64,000 nt of DNA from Streptomyces melanogenes (lineage in GTDB: Bacteria; Actinomycetota; Actinomycetes; Streptomycetales; Streptomycetaceae). Shown one piece after another: positions 43,501 through 51,700 of this stretch. The position numbers were made by a program, and so were the translations under genes. Location of the stretch: NCBI RefSeq assembly GCF_014649795.1, contig NZ_BMTS01000001.1:434001-498000 (forward strand), read 5' to 3'. The notes below the pieces were generated by a model that saw only the letters and a list, made by a program, of their open reading frames with translations, did no database searches and was not told the origin of the DNA. How positions within the stretch are numbered: the stretch's first letter is position 1; every line of letters starts with the position of its first letter.

Positions 43501-44077
43501 CTCCTCGACGCTGACCGTGCAGGTCGGTGCGAGCACCGCACCGGGTACGTACACCCTGACGGTCACGGGCGCCGGTACGGTCAGCCACAGCACCACCTAC
43601 ACGCTGACCGTCGGCGGCGGCACCTGCACCCCGCGCCAGCTCGTCGTCAACGGCGGGTTCGAGAACGGCTCCAGCCCGTGGACGGCGACCTCGGGCGTCA
43701 TCACCAACCAGGCCGGCGAGACGCCGCACGGCGGCTCCTACATGGCATGGCTGAACGGCTGGGGCTCGCCCCGCACGGACAGCGCCTCCCAGTCGCTGAG
43801 CATTCCGTCCGGCTGCTCCAGCTACCAGCTCTCGTTCTTCCAGCACATCGACACGGACGAGAACGAGAACGTCGCGTATGACGTCTTCACCGTCTCGGTG
43901 GGCGGCCAGACCCTGGCCACCTTCTCCAACCTGGACGCCAACTCCGGCTACACGCAGAAGTCCTACGACCTCTCGGCGTTCGCCGGACAGACCGTCACCC
44001 TGAAGTTCAACGGCGTGGAGGACCAGTCCCTGCAGACCTCGTACGTCGTGGACGACGTCACCCTCCAGGTGAGCTGA
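40574..44077 (+). CDS. Secreted double metalloprotease: M4 (thermolysin-like) fused to M28 aminopeptidase
   Basis: TTG 40574 is chosen because GGAG lies 6 bases upstream and a signal peptide follows directly ([15 protein letters not shown]... ASAAP). In order: propeptide (about residues 30-210); M4 catalytic domain with HEYGH at 333-337, the third ligand Glu in GEGTGD and [15 protein letters not shown]; an Ig-like [11 protein letters not shown] domain; M28 domain with [10 protein letters not shown] (His about 718), [14 protein letters not shown] and [11 protein letters not shown]; a second Ig-like [11 protein letters not shown] domain; and a C-terminal jelly-roll domain ([10 protein letters not shown]... 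QVS). Both active sites look complete, so the endo- and aminopeptidase would act as one secreted enzyme. Length about 1167 aa. Confidence 0.9.
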   Translation: MRPFRLTAAVAALALTTGLTGALAGTASAAPHSQSGPDQRPTPLSRAVAAADQAVRSGLDTLVNSPQEQYERRMVTPWVKNLYSVAYERSYRGLPVVGGDAVVLADGDGDIRAVQSASTVRIDVATTPAVTAKTAESTSRTKLAKVDKVVDSRLVVRLADGKPVLAWETVLAGRTKSAPSKLHVFVDARTGKVLATHDDVEAGTANSKWNGPSPLTIDTTNSSGSYSLRDPNRPGLSCADYSSGTVFTKSSDSWGTGNPTSKETGCADLMFAAQKQWDMLGQWLGRNGVNGSGRSFPGNVGLSDLNAYWDGSSVTIGHNSANEWIAGIDVVAHEYGHAIDSNTPGGTSGQEAGLGEGTGDIFGALTEAYVNEPAPYDTPDYTVGEMIDLQGRGPIRNMYNPSLVSNDPNCYSSSIPGTEVHKAAGPINHWFYLLAEGSSPGGGKPNSPTCNSSTVTGVGVQNAGKIFYGGMLLKTSSMSYKKYRTATLSSAKTLDPTCDLFTKTKAAWDAISVPAQTGDPTCTPSGQNDFSMALNPASGTVQQGGSVTTTVSTSVTTGNAQSVALTASGLPSGVTASFNPATVQSGQSSVLTLSATNNAAPGPSTVTVKGQGTTLSHTVDYALNVGGTPPGTDPPNIDVANVQAHLSQLGTIATQNGGNRRAGSGGYTQSVAYIKGKLQAAGYTVTEQNCTSCTYPSNNLIADWPGGPADQVIMLGAHLDSVSAGPGINDNGSGSATLLENALVLAQKNPTMTKHVRFAWWTDEEQGLNGSKFYVNRLSTTDRAAIKAYYNFDMVGSPNGGYFINNLNSTAGAPLKAYWTSLNLAPEENVEGQGRSDDASFQAAGIATSGYAAGASDRKTSAQAAKWGGTANAAYDSCYHSACDTPSNIGPTVLDRSADGVAYAIWKQAVGGTTPAQDFSIATNPSSGSANPGGSVTSTVNTTTVSGDPQTVALSVSGTPTGVTATLNPTSVQSGSSSTLTVQVGASTAPGTYTLTVTGAGTVSHSTTYTLTVGGGTCTPRQLVVNGGFENGSSPWTATSGVITNQAGETPHGGSYMAWLNGWGSPRTDSASQSLSIPSGCSSYQLSFFQHIDTDENENVAYDVFTVSVGGQTLATFSNLDANSGYTQKSYDLSAFAGQTVTLKFNGVEDQSLQTSYVVDDVTLQVS

Positions 44078-44105
44078 CGACCACCTGAGCGTGCCGTGAA
44101 CAGCA

Positions 44106-44135
44106 TCGGCCCCCGCCTCTTACGGCGGGGGCCGA
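44106..44135 (+). terminator. Perfect 12-bp terminator hairpin
   Basis: TCGGCCCCCGCC pairs with GGCGGGGGCCGA around TCTTAC, 28 bases after the M4-M28 stop and between two convergent genes, so it may serve both strands. Confidence 0.85.
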
Positions 44136-44157
44136 CCCGTGTGCCCAGGACGCGTGA

Positions 44158-45519
44158 CTACGCGCCGCTGGCCCTCAGCATGTCCTCGCGCTCCACGATC
44201 TTGACGCGCTCGCGGCCCTGCGGCTCGCCCAGCGCCTTCTCGGCCGCGTCCAGGCGGTGCCAGCCCTCCCAGGTCGTCCAGCGCACCCCGCGCTCGGCGA
44301 GGAAGGCGTCGACCGCCTCCGGCTCCGGCGCGGACGGGGTGCGCAGCCGGCCCCGGGCGTGGTCGTCCAAGAGGTTGGCGACGGTCTCGTTGGCGTCGCC
44401 CTTGGTGTGGCCGATCAGGCCGACCGGGCCGCGCCGGATCCAGCCGGTGACATACGTGGAGGGGAGGTGCTGCCCGGCCTCGACGACCCGGCCGCCCTCG
44501 TTGGGGACCGTGCCCGACTCGACGTCCCAGGGCAGCTTGGGCAGCTCGTCGGAGAGGTAGCCCACGGCCCGGTAGACGCCCTGGACGTCCCAGTCGTGGA
44601 ACTCGCCGGTGCCCTCGACGTTGCCGGAGCCGTCGAGCCGGGTGCGCTCGGTGCGCAGGCCGACGACCGTGCCGTCCTCGCCGAGGATCTCGGTGGGCGA
44701 CTCGAAGAAGTGCAGGAACAGCTTGTGCGGGCGCTCGCCCACGTCGCGGATCGCCCAGTTCTCCAGGGTCTTGGCGACCATGTCCGCCTGCTTGTTGGAG
44801 CGGCGGGTGGCGATCGAGCCCTCGTCGTAGTCGATGTCCTCGGGGTCGACGATGACCTCGATGGTGGGGGAGTGGTCCAGCTCGCGCAGCTCCATCGGGC
44901 TGAACTTCGCCTGGGCGGGGCCGCGCCGGCCGAAGACGTGGATCTCGCGCGCCCGGTTGGCCTTCAGGCCGTCGTAGACGTTCTGCGGGATCTCGGTGGG
45001 CAGCAGCTCGTCGGCGGTCTTGGCGAGGATGCGGGCCACGTCGAGGGCGACGTTGCCGACGCCGAGGACGGCGACCTTGTCCGCGTGCAGCGGCCAGGTG
45101 CGCGGCACGTCCGGGTGGCCGTCGTACCAGGACACGAAGTCGGCGGCGCCGTACGAGCCGTCCAGCTCGATGCCGGGGATGTCGAGCGCCCGGTCGGCGT
45201 CGGCGCCGGTCGAGAAGATCACCGCGTCGTAGAACTCGTGGAGCTCGTCGAGGCTGATGTCGCCGGGGTAGTCCACGTTGCCGAAGAGCCGGATCTGCGG
45301 TTTGTCGAGCACCTGGTGCAGGGCGGTGACGATGCCCTTGATGCGGGGGTGGTCGGGAGCGACGCCGTAGCGGATCAGTCCGAAGGGCGCGGGCATCTTC
45401 TCGAAGAGGTCGATCGAGACACCGGGGTCGGCGGCGGCCGCGGACTTCAGCAGCGCGTCCGCGGCGTAGATCCCGGCGGGGCCTGCGCCCACGATGGCTG
45501 TCCGCAGGGGGCGGGGCAT
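44158..45519 (-). CDS. Ferredoxin/adrenodoxin-type NADP reductase (FprA-like)
   Basis: A 453-aa FAD enzyme. The FAD motif is AIVGAGPAGIYAADALL; the NADP motif is VAVLGVGNVALDVARILA. FGLIRYGVAPDHPRIKGI and VTGWIRRGPVGLIGHTKGDANET are hallmarks of the mitochondrial adrenodoxin-reductase/FprA group. It transfers electrons from NADPH to ferredoxins, for example for P450s. ATG 45519 follows AAGGGA. Two overlapping iron-box palindromes lie 45-66 bases upstream, so iron via DmdR/IdeR probably controls it. Likely partners include the P450 in this window, though that is unproven. Confidence 0.9.
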   Translation of the reverse strand: MPRPLRTAIVGAGPAGIYAADALLKSAAAADPGVSIDLFEKMPAPFGLIRYGVAPDHPRIKGIVTALHQVLDKPQIRLFGNVDYPGDISLDELHEFYDAVIFSTGADADRALDIPGIELDGSYGAADFVSWYDGHPDVPRTWPLHADKVAVLGVGNVALDVARILAKTADELLPTEIPQNVYDGLKANRAREIHVFGRRGPAQAKFSPMELRELDHSPTIEVIVDPEDIDYDEGSIATRRSNKQADMVAKTLENWAIRDVGERPHKLFLHFFESPTEILGEDGTVVGLRTERTRLDGSGNVEGTGEFHDWDVQGVYRAVGYLSDELPKLPWDVESGTVPNEGGRVVEAGQHLPSTYVTGWIRRGPVGLIGHTKGDANETVANLLDDHARGRLRTPSAPEPEAVDAFLAERGVRWTTWEGWHRLDAAEKALGEPQGRERVKIVEREDMLRASGA

Positions 45520-45563
45520 GAGTGTTTCCCTTCGACCGACAAACGAAATGGCTCGTCGGACAC

Positions 45564-45585
45564 CCTAAGCTTAGGTAAACCTAAG
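45564..45585 (-). promoter_or_regulatory. Overlapping DmdR/IdeR-type iron-box palindromes
   Basis: CCTAAGCTTAGG (45564-45575) is a perfect palindrome and overlaps CTTAGGTAAACCTAAG (45570-45585), which has 7-bp arms around AA. The second closely resembles the TTAGGT...ACCTAA iron box of actinobacterial diphtheria-toxin-repressor homologues. Placed upstream of the ferredoxin reductase, it should give repression under high iron; the overlap suggests two dimers binding opposite helix faces. Confidence 0.75.
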
Positions 45586-45756
45586 TGAGTACCCGCCCCC
45601 TGTTTATGACCTCATAAGCCAACCTTATGACATCCCAAAGTCATGGTGATGGGCAGGGTGGCAGACGACGCAAAACGGTCGCCGCGGCGGGGTGTCCCGG
45701 GCCCGCTCCGGGGCAAGGGAGAATACAAAGCCTCAGCAGGAGTGGGAGGTTGCCCC

Positions 45757-46053
45757 TTGACCGTCTACGTGGACGACGTGAAGGACTACGGCGCTCTCGC
45801 GCGACGACGAGGTCTGCCGTCCGCGCACTGGTGCCATATGACGGCCGACACCGAGGACGAACTGCACGCATTCGCGGCCGCCCTCGGCATGCGGCGCGCC
45901 TGGTACCAGCGCAAGGGCCCGCACGACCACCGGTGGCACTACGACATCACCCCGCCGACCCGCGCCCAGGCCGTCCGGCTGGGCGCCCGCGAGGTGGACC
46001 GGCGGTTCATGGGCAACCTGATGATCAGCCGCAGCGACGACGTCCGGGTCTGA
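45757..46053 (+). CDS. DUF4031 domain-containing protein
   Basis: TTG 45757 with GGGAGG upstream encodes a 98-aa protein starting TVYVDDVKDYGALARRRGLPS. The family is short, conserved and begins exactly this way, which supports this start over the earlier in-frame ATG. It has HWCHMTADTEDELHAFAAALG and WYQRKGPHDHRWHYDITP segments rich in His, suggesting metal binding; the function is unknown. It is divergent from the ferredoxin reductase. Confidence 0.8.
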   Translation: MTVYVDDVKDYGALARRRGLPSAHWCHMTADTEDELHAFAAALGMRRAWYQRKGPHDHRWHYDITPPTRAQAVRLGAREVDRRFMGNLMISRSDDVRV

Positions 46054-46086
46054 CCCGGCAGGGTGCGACGGCCCCGGCGCACCGGG

Positions 46087-47358
46087 CTACGGGGTCGCGC
46101 TCCGCGCCGGCTCGGCCGCCCGCCGGACCGGGGCGGTGATGGCGGGGTGCTTCCGGCGCGTCGCGAAGCCGTGCCGGACCAGGGCCGCCCCCGTCAGCAG
46201 CGCCACCAGAGCGCACACCGCGGGCCAGCCGAACGCGGCGTACGCCCGCGCCCCGGTCCACGAGCCGACGCTTCCGCCGATGTAACCGCAGGTCATGTAC
46301 GCGGTGTTGAGCCTGCTGCGGGCCTCGGGGCGCAGTGCGTAGAACCGCACCTGGTTGGCGACCATGCCGGACTGCATACCGAGGTCGAGCAGCAGCGTGC
46401 CGACCACCAGCGCGCCCATGCCGAGCGCCCCGCCGAGGCCGCCGAACGCCAGGACGGCGGCCGCCGCCAGGACGCCGAGCAGGCTGACGAGGTTGACCGC
46501 GTCGGGCCCCCGGCGGTCCGTCTGCCGTCCGGCGAACGGGGTGCAGAGCATCGTCGCCGCGTTGACCAGGGCGAGCGCCCCGACCGCCCGCGCGCCCATG
46601 CCGTACGCGGAGCTCGTCAGCAGCAGGGCGACGCCCGTCCAGACCGCCGAGAAGCCGCCGAACACCATGGCCTGGTAGAAGCAGGACCGCCGCAGCTCGG
46701 GCTCGGCGCGCAGCAGCCGCAGCGGCTCGGCGAGCAGCGCCGGATACCGCTGCCGCGACGGCGGCGACGTCCTCGGCAGCACGCGCCACAGCAGCACCGC
46801 GGTGATCAGGGCGAGCACGGCGGCGATCAGATACGGCGCCCGCCACCCCAGCCACTCCCCGACGGTCCCGCCGAGCGTCCGGGAGAGCAGCATCCCGCCG
46901 ATGGACCCGCTCAGCAGGGTCCCGCTGACCGCCCCGCGCCGGTCCTCGGCCACCAGGCCGACCGCCAGCGGCCCCGCGATCGGGGCGATCACCGTGGTGA
47001 TGCCGATCAGGGCGCTCGCCCCGACCAGCGGCCCGAGCGCCGGTGCGGCCCCCGCGGCGAGCAGCCCGAGCCCGGTGAGGCCGAGCAGCGTGACGATCAG
47101 CGACCGGTGCGGGAACCGGTCCCCGAGCGGCACCAGCAGGAATATCCCCGCCGCGTACCCGAACTGCGCCGCAGTCACCGTGAGGGCGGCCGCGTCCGGG
47201 GAGACGCCCAGCGCGGCGGCGACCGTGGGGCTGATCGCCTGCGGGAAGTAGACGTTGCCCACGGCAACGCCGCAGGTGATGGCCAGGAGGAGGATCACCC
47301 GGCGGCTCACCCGGGCCCCGTCGGGTACGGCGGAACGGCCTGCGCTGGGATCACTCAT
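46087..47358 (-). CDS. MFS transporter
   Basis: A 423-aa, 12-helix major facilitator. Helix 1 is VILLLAITCGVAVGNVYFPQAISP; the loop after helix 2 reads PLGDRFPHRSLIV (GDRxxHR motif A), and the mid-region FAGRQTDRRGPDAVN repeats motif A in the second half. It resembles the YbcL/YfhI-like multidrug or arabinose-efflux group. The substrate is unknown. It is convergent with the DUF4031 gene and followed by no partner. Confidence 0.87.
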   Translation of the reverse strand: MSDPSAGRSAVPDGARVSRRVILLLAITCGVAVGNVYFPQAISPTVAAALGVSPDAAALTVTAAQFGYAAGIFLLVPLGDRFPHRSLIVTLLGLTGLGLLAAGAAPALGPLVGASALIGITTVIAPIAGPLAVGLVAEDRRGAVSGTLLSGSIGGMLLSRTLGGTVGEWLGWRAPYLIAAVLALITAVLLWRVLPRTSPPSRQRYPALLAEPLRLLRAEPELRRSCFYQAMVFGGFSAVWTGVALLLTSSAYGMGARAVGALALVNAATMLCTPFAGRQTDRRGPDAVNLVSLLGVLAAAAVLAFGGLGGALGMGALVVGTLLLDLGMQSGMVANQVRFYALRPEARSRLNTAYMTCGYIGGSVGSWTGARAYAAFGWPAVCALVALLTGAALVRHGFATRRKHPAITAPVRRAAEPARSATP

Positions 47359-47414
47359 GTGCGCATGTTCACGTCACGAGCGGGCCCTTGCCAACCGAAT
47401 TACCGGACGGCCCG

Positions 47415-47921
47415 TCAGCGCCGGGAGAGCACACCCCGTACGAACGCGGCCTGCCCGGCGTGCTGGAGGTCGTCCGAGACGACGCTGATCAGCCGGACGG
47501 CGAGGGTGACCGGCGGGTTCCACGACGTGTCGACGACCCGGGCGAGCGCCTTGCCGTCGAGCCCCGCCAGACAGGCGACGGTCTGCGCGTGGACGGCGTC
47601 GTGGTAGCCGGTCAGTTGCTCGGCGGAGGCGCCGACCGAGGCGACCTGGGCGGAGGTGTGTCCGTAACCGGTGTCCGCGTCCGCCAGCGGCAGCCCGAAC
47701 CGCCGCGCCCACCCCTGCCCGGTCCACACCTGTTCGAGCCCGGCCGCGTCCGCGATGTGGTCGTCCTGGATCCTGGTCAGATGCCAGACCAGCCAGGCGA
47801 TGGAGTTGCCCGAGCCGTCGACGCGGAACGCCAACTCCTCGGTGCTCAGGCCTTCGACGGCCTCCGCGACCGTTTCGCGGATCCTGCCGAACGCGTCGAC
47901 GAGGAGATCGGAACTGCTCAC
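47415..47921 (-). CDS. DinB/DUF664-family protein
   Basis: GTG 47921 begins VSSSDLLVDAFGRIRETVAEAVEGL. The four-helix bundle contains the metal-binding His pattern: WLVWHLTRIQDDHIAD and a late VSDDLQHAGQAAFVRG. This is the DinB superfamily, which includes mycothiol-dependent transferases in actinobacteria. It is probably a thiol S-transferase or related detoxification enzyme. Length 168 aa, monocistronic. Confidence 0.82.
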   Translation of the reverse strand: MSSSDLLVDAFGRIRETVAEAVEGLSTEELAFRVDGSGNSIAWLVWHLTRIQDDHIADAAGLEQVWTGQGWARRFGLPLADADTGYGHTSAQVASVGASAEQLTGYHDAVHAQTVACLAGLDGKALARVVDTSWNPPVTLAVRLISVVSDDLQHAGQAAFVRGVLSRR

Positions 47922-48182
47922 GGTGGCCAACGTAGTGCACGGGCCAGCGTGCGCGCCGGTTCGTGGCGGGGCCCGCGTGGGAGTGTCGTGAGCCTTCCCG
48001 GACCGTCCTGCGCCTGAGGTCCTAGGGCCAAAAGGTGAGGTCAGCACCGTCTTCGAGTAGAGGTCCCGGCACCTCACGCGGCGTAGGCTCGACCTCGTAA
48101 CGGATGATCGTTGTGAAGCCGACGAGGTGTTGACACCATGCGTACGGATACACCGGCGCGGGGGTCCGGAAGAGGGGGAGCC

Positions 48183-49040
48183 GTGAGCGAGGCAGGGAAC
48201 GACGGACGCGGCTGGTCGGGCGACCGGCTGGACCTGGACGCCTATCTGGCACGTATCGGGTACGAGGGCGAGCGCACGCCGACACTCGGTGTCCTGCGCG
48301 CGCTGCAGCGGGCGCACGTGACCTCGATCCCGTTCGAGAACGGCAACGCGGTGCTGGGCAAGCCGGTGGCGCTGGACCTGGAGACGGTTCAGGACAGGCT
48401 CGTGCGGGGCAGTCGCGGCGGGTACTGCTACGAGCACGTCGTGCTGTTCGCGAGCGCGCTGGAGCGCCTGGGCTTCGCGTTCACCGGCCTCATCGGGCGC
48501 GTGACGCTCCGCAACCCCAAGATCCTCCCCGCCACCCACGCCCTGATCGCGGTGCGCCCGGCCGACGACGACCGGCTGTGGCTGTGCGACGTGGGATTCG
48601 GCAGCGGGCCGCTGGAGCCCATCGAGATCGCCGACGGCGTCGAGGTGGACTTCGACGGCTGGAAGTACCGCGTGGAGCGCAGGGACGGGGTGCTCGGCAT
48701 CGACGAGTGGTGGCTGCACCAGCGCGGCGAGGACGGCTGGCTGGACCGGCACACCTTCACGCTGCTCCCGCAGTACCCCATCGACTACGCGGTCGGCAGC
48801 CACTTCGTGAGCACCCACAGCCGCTCGCCGTTCACGGCCCGCCTGTTCACGCAGAAGTTCAGCGCCACCCACCACCATCGGCTCGACGGGGCCACGTGGA
48901 CGACGTTCCGCCCCGACGGCTCCTCCACCGAGCGCAAGATCGAACCGGCCGAGCTGGAGCGCGTACTGGCGGAGGAGTTCGAGATCGTCGTCGAGAAGGA
49001 CGAACTCGTCCAGCTGGAGCAGGGTCTCGCCCCGGCCTGA
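48183..49040 (+). CDS. Arylamine N-acetyltransferase (NAT)
   Basis: The catalytic triad is visible: Cys in SRGGYCYEHV, His in ATHALIAV and Asp in LWLCDVGFGSGP. The GTG 48183 start has a strong AGAGGGGGAG; an in-frame ATG at 48138 would add 15 residues. NATs transfer acetyl or other acyl groups from CoA to arylamines, hydrazines and amino-benzoates, either detoxification or biosynthetic tailoring. The length of 285 aa is standard. The preceding gap 47922-48182 holds no other gene. Confidence 0.9.
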   Translation: MSEAGNDGRGWSGDRLDLDAYLARIGYEGERTPTLGVLRALQRAHVTSIPFENGNAVLGKPVALDLETVQDRLVRGSRGGYCYEHVVLFASALERLGFAFTGLIGRVTLRNPKILPATHALIAVRPADDDRLWLCDVGFGSGPLEPIEIADGVEVDFDGWKYRVERRDGVLGIDEWWLHQRGEDGWLDRHTFTLLPQYPIDYAVGSHFVSTHSRSPFTARLFTQKFSATHHHRLDGATWTTFRPDGSSTERKIEPAELERVLAEEFEIVVEKDELVQLEQGLAPA

Positions 49041-49073
49041 CGCGCCGGGGGGCCTGCCGCAGGGCAGGAAAAA

Positions 49074-49107
49074 GCCGGTGATCCTCGCGGTGGCGAAGAT
49101 CACCGGC
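49074..49107 (-). terminator. Rho-independent terminator of the DUF5997 gene
   Basis: On the minus strand GCCGGTGATC pairs with GATCACCGGC around a 14-base loop and is followed by TTTTT. This is one of the few U-tract terminators in the window and lies 45 bases past the DUF5997 stop. Confidence 0.82.
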
Positions 49108-49151
49108 AGTGTCCGGGACCGGGTCCCGGACGGTGATGCCCGTGGGGAAGC

Positions 49152-49556
49152 TCAGGCGCGCTTGTCCTTGGACTCCTCGGCGCGCTGGGCGTTCTTCTCC
49201 TTGATGCGCACCGCTTCCTTGCGCACCTCGGCCTGGGTGGCGCGCTCCTTCTGTAGCCACTCCGGGTTCTCCTGCTTCAGCGCGTCGATCTGCTCGGTGG
49301 TGAGCGCCTCCGTGACACCGCCGCGGGCCAGGCCCGCGATGGAGACACCGAGCTTCGCCGCGACCACCGGCCGGGGGTGCGGGCCGGTGCGGCGCAGCTC
49401 CTGGAGCCACTGGGGCGGGTCGGCCTGGAGCGCGTTCAGCTCGGTGCGCGAGACGACACCCTCCTGGAACTCTGCGGGGGTGGCCTCGAGGTACACACCC
49501 AGCTTCTTCGCCGCGGTCGCGGGCTTCATGGTCTGGGCGGTCTGGTGCGACGTCAT
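49152..49556 (-). CDS. DUF5997 family protein
   Basis: The likely start is ATG 49556 (MTSHQTAQTMKPATAAKKLGVYL). This 134-aa soluble protein has two repeat-like halves (AKKLGVYLEATPAEFQEG; AAKLGVSIAGLARGGVTEALT) and a long charged C-terminal helix (RKEAVRIKEKNAQRAEES). It is divergent from the LysR-effector-domain protein, a pairing I recall from other Streptomyces. The halves suggest a possible nucleic-acid or protein-interaction role, unproven. Confidence 0.8.
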   Translation of the reverse strand: MTSHQTAQTMKPATAAKKLGVYLEATPAEFQEGVVSRTELNALQADPPQWLQELRRTGPHPRPVVAAKLGVSIAGLARGGVTEALTTEQIDALKQENPEWLQKERATQAEVRKEAVRIKEKNAQRAEESKDKRA

Positions 49557-49614
49557 GGGGTCAAGAGTATCGAGCGTGTGCGCCACCTCCGACCATCACC
49601 GGTAACCTGGCGGA

Positions 49615-50403
49615 GTGACAGGCTCGGAAGCAACCCCCTCGTTCCGGCTCGCCTACGTCCCGGGCGTGACACCCACCAAGTGGGTGCGGATCTGGAACGA
49701 GCGGCTGCCCGACATCCCGCTGACCCTGGTCGCGGTCTCGGCCGCGGAGGCGTTCGGCGTGCTGCGCGGCGGCGACGCCGACGCCGCTTTCGTACGGCTG
49801 CCGGTCGACGCGGCCGACCTCAGCGCCATCCCGCTGTACACGGAGACGACCGTGGTCGTGGTCCCCAAGGACCACGCGATCACCGCGGTCGAGGAGGTGT
49901 CCGCCGAGGACCTGGCCGACGAGACCGTGCTGCACCCCCTCGACGACACCCTCGACTGGGAGCGTCCGCCCGGGCAGCCCGCGTTCGAGCGCCCCGCCAC
50001 GACGGCCGACGCCGTCGAGCTGGTGGCGGCGGGCATCGGCGTGCTCGTCGTCCCGCAGTCGCTGGCCCGGCTGCACCACCGCAAGGACCTCACCTACCGG
50101 CCGGTGACGGGCACCCCGGAGTCGCGGGTCGCCCTGTCGTGGCCCGAGGAGCGGACCACCGACATGGTCGAGGACTTCATCGGGATCGTCCGCGGCCGTA
50201 CCGTCAACAGCTCCCGTGGCCGCGCGCAGACCCCGGCCAAGACCAAGGCCGAGCCGAAGGCCAAGCGGCCCGACGCGTCCGCCGCCCGCCGCAAGCCCGC
50301 CGCGGGCAAGCCGGCAGGCAAGAACCAGCGGACCGGCTCCGGCGCCTCCAAGGGCGGTTCGAAGGGCGGCGGTGCCAAGCGCGGCAAGCCGCGCGGCCGC
50401 TAG
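49615..50403 (+). CDS. LysR substrate-binding-domain protein without HTH, with Lys/Ala/Pro-rich tail
   Basis: GTG 49615 starts directly in a type 2 periplasmic-binding fold (FRLAYVPGVTPTKWVRIWNERLP; AAFVRLPVDAADLSAIPLYTET; AAGIGVLVVPQSLARLHHR). No helix-turn-helix precedes it. Residues about 200-262 are a strongly basic, Lys/Ala/Gly-rich tail (KTKAEPKAKRPDASAARRKP; GGGAKRGKPRGR) like histone H1 tails. It may bind DNA non-specifically through the tail and a ligand through the core. It is paired divergently with DUF5997. Confidence 0.8.
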   Translation: MTGSEATPSFRLAYVPGVTPTKWVRIWNERLPDIPLTLVAVSAAEAFGVLRGGDADAAFVRLPVDAADLSAIPLYTETTVVVVPKDHAITAVEEVSAEDLADETVLHPLDDTLDWERPPGQPAFERPATTADAVELVAAGIGVLVVPQSLARLHHRKDLTYRPVTGTPESRVALSWPEERTTDMVEDFIGIVRGRTVNSSRGRAQTPAKTKAEPKAKRPDASAARRKPAAGKPAGKNQRTGSGASKGGSKGGGAKRGKPRGR

Positions 50404-50415
50404 GCCCCTCACCGC

Positions 50416-51078
50416 TTACGGGGCCAGCAGCTCCCGTACCGCCTGCTCGGACCAGTGGGGATGCGCCCCGGGGCGGGAGGCGACGTACGCGGCGACCGCG
50501 TCCGTGTCCCACGCCCCGGCCTCAAGGAGGCCCGAGGCCAGATGGCGCAGATACGCGGCGGACGGCACCGTCGACAGGACGTCACCCACTCTCCACGGCG
50601 CCGTGAAGGTGAGCAGGGGCAGGCCGTCCACCTGCCCCGCGCAGACGAGGGTTTCGTAGCGGCCGTCGCCGAGCGTCACCCGCCCGCGCGTCAGGACCTC
50701 GGTCAGATCGAGGTCGGCGCCCGGCTCGCGGTACATCTCCTGCGCGGCGATGTCGGCGAACTGGGAGGCCGACACCAGGTGGGCGCGCGCCAGGACGCGG
50801 CCCTCGGTGTCCGGGTCGTAGAAGGCCCGGCCGCCGCCCCAGACCGGCGACCGGGTCGCGAAGTACATGACCCCGGGGAGCTCCACGGGGATCGACGCGG
50901 TCGGCAGGCTGCGGTCCCGGCAGCCGGGGTAGTCGCGGGTCCCCCCGGCCGGGCGTCCGCCGGTGAGGTAGCAGGCGAGCCGGTCCAGGAGCATGTTCGA
51001 GCCGTACGAGGTGTACCAGACCCGCTGCGGAGCCGGGTCGGCCGGCGGCCCCTGCTCGATGGCGCGCGTGGCGCTCAT
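50416..51078 (-). CDS. Gamma-glutamylcyclotransferase-like protein (YGSNM family)
   Basis: ATG 51078, overlapping the upstream GNAT stop as ATGA. Near the N-terminus VWYTSYGSNMLLDRLACYL carries the YGSN motif of the GGCT/AIG2-like fold. The 220-aa protein is often called histone deacetylase in actinobacterial annotations without support. The function is probably cyclotransferase-like on small amides, or unknown. Its coupling with the acetyltransferase suggests joint processing of an acylated small molecule. Confidence 0.72.
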   Translation of the reverse strand: MSATRAIEQGPPADPAPQRVWYTSYGSNMLLDRLACYLTGGRPAGGTRDYPGCRDRSLPTASIPVELPGVMYFATRSPVWGGGRAFYDPDTEGRVLARAHLVSASQFADIAAQEMYREPGADLDLTEVLTRGRVTLGDGRYETLVCAGQVDGLPLLTFTAPWRVGDVLSTVPSAAYLRHLASGLLEAGAWDTDAVAAYVASRPGAHPHWSEQAVRELLAP

Positions 51079-51581
51079 GGGCGCCGCCGTCCCGCCGTGT
51101 CGTCCAGGCTCCGCTCGAAGCGGAGGCCGGGGCGGCCGTCCAGCTCGATCTCCCCGCAGGGGACGAATCCGGTACGGGCCAGGACGGCTTGCGAGGCGGT
51201 GTTGTCGAGGGTCGTCGACGCCCGCAGCCCGGTCAGGCCGTACTCCGACGCGGCCAGGGCGCAGACCTCGCGGACGCTCGCCGTGGCCAGTCCGCGCCCG
51301 GCGGCGCTCTCGGCGATGCGGTAGCCGAGTTCGGCCGAACCGTCCGCCACGTCGACCAGGTTGACCCGCCCCAGCACCTCGCCACCGCCGTCCACCAGTA
51401 CGTGGAAGTGGCACAGCCCCGTCGCCTGTTCGGCCAGCAGCGCGGCGTGGCGCGCGTCGAAGTGGGCGAAGTAGTGGTCGCCCCGGTCGGGGACCGACGC
51501 CGCGAAGTAGGCGCGGTTCTGCCGCTCGAACTCGAGGAGTGCCGGAGCGTGGTCGAGGTGCAGGCGCTGGAGCTGAGGCAT
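51075..51581 (-). CDS. GNAT-family N-acetyltransferase (RimJ-like)
   Basis: The start is ATG 51581 or 51590 (MRTMPQLQRLHLDHAPALL). ELGYRIAESAAGRGLATASVREV is the acetyl-CoA motif; LRASTTLDNTASQAVLARTGF is the C-terminal motif of the RimJ/RimL branch that acetylates N-terminal or antibiotic amines. The 3' end overlaps the next gene by 4 bases, so the two are translationally coupled. Confidence 0.85.
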   Translation of the reverse strand: MPQLQRLHLDHAPALLEFERQNRAYFAASVPDRGDHYFAHFDARHAALLAEQATGLCHFHVLVDGGGEVLGRVNLVDVADGSAELGYRIAESAAGRGLATASVREVCALAASEYGLTGLRASTTLDNTASQAVLARTGFVPCGEIELDGRPGLRFERSLDDTAGRRRP

Positions 51582-51700
51582 GGTCCGCATGCTACGCAAC
51601 GGGCGCGGTGGCGGCGGAGATTTACGGCTGCGCCCGGCCCCCTTCCCCTTCGCGGCGCGGGCCGCGCCCTGCCACGACGTCCTGGCGTCGGAGGCCGCCG

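Noticed and set aside
40025..43846. Reverse-strand open frame of 1273 codons opposite the M4-M28 protease
   Set aside because: Repetitive Gly/Val/Arg/Asp shadow with no domains; the plus-strand protein has two intact active sites.
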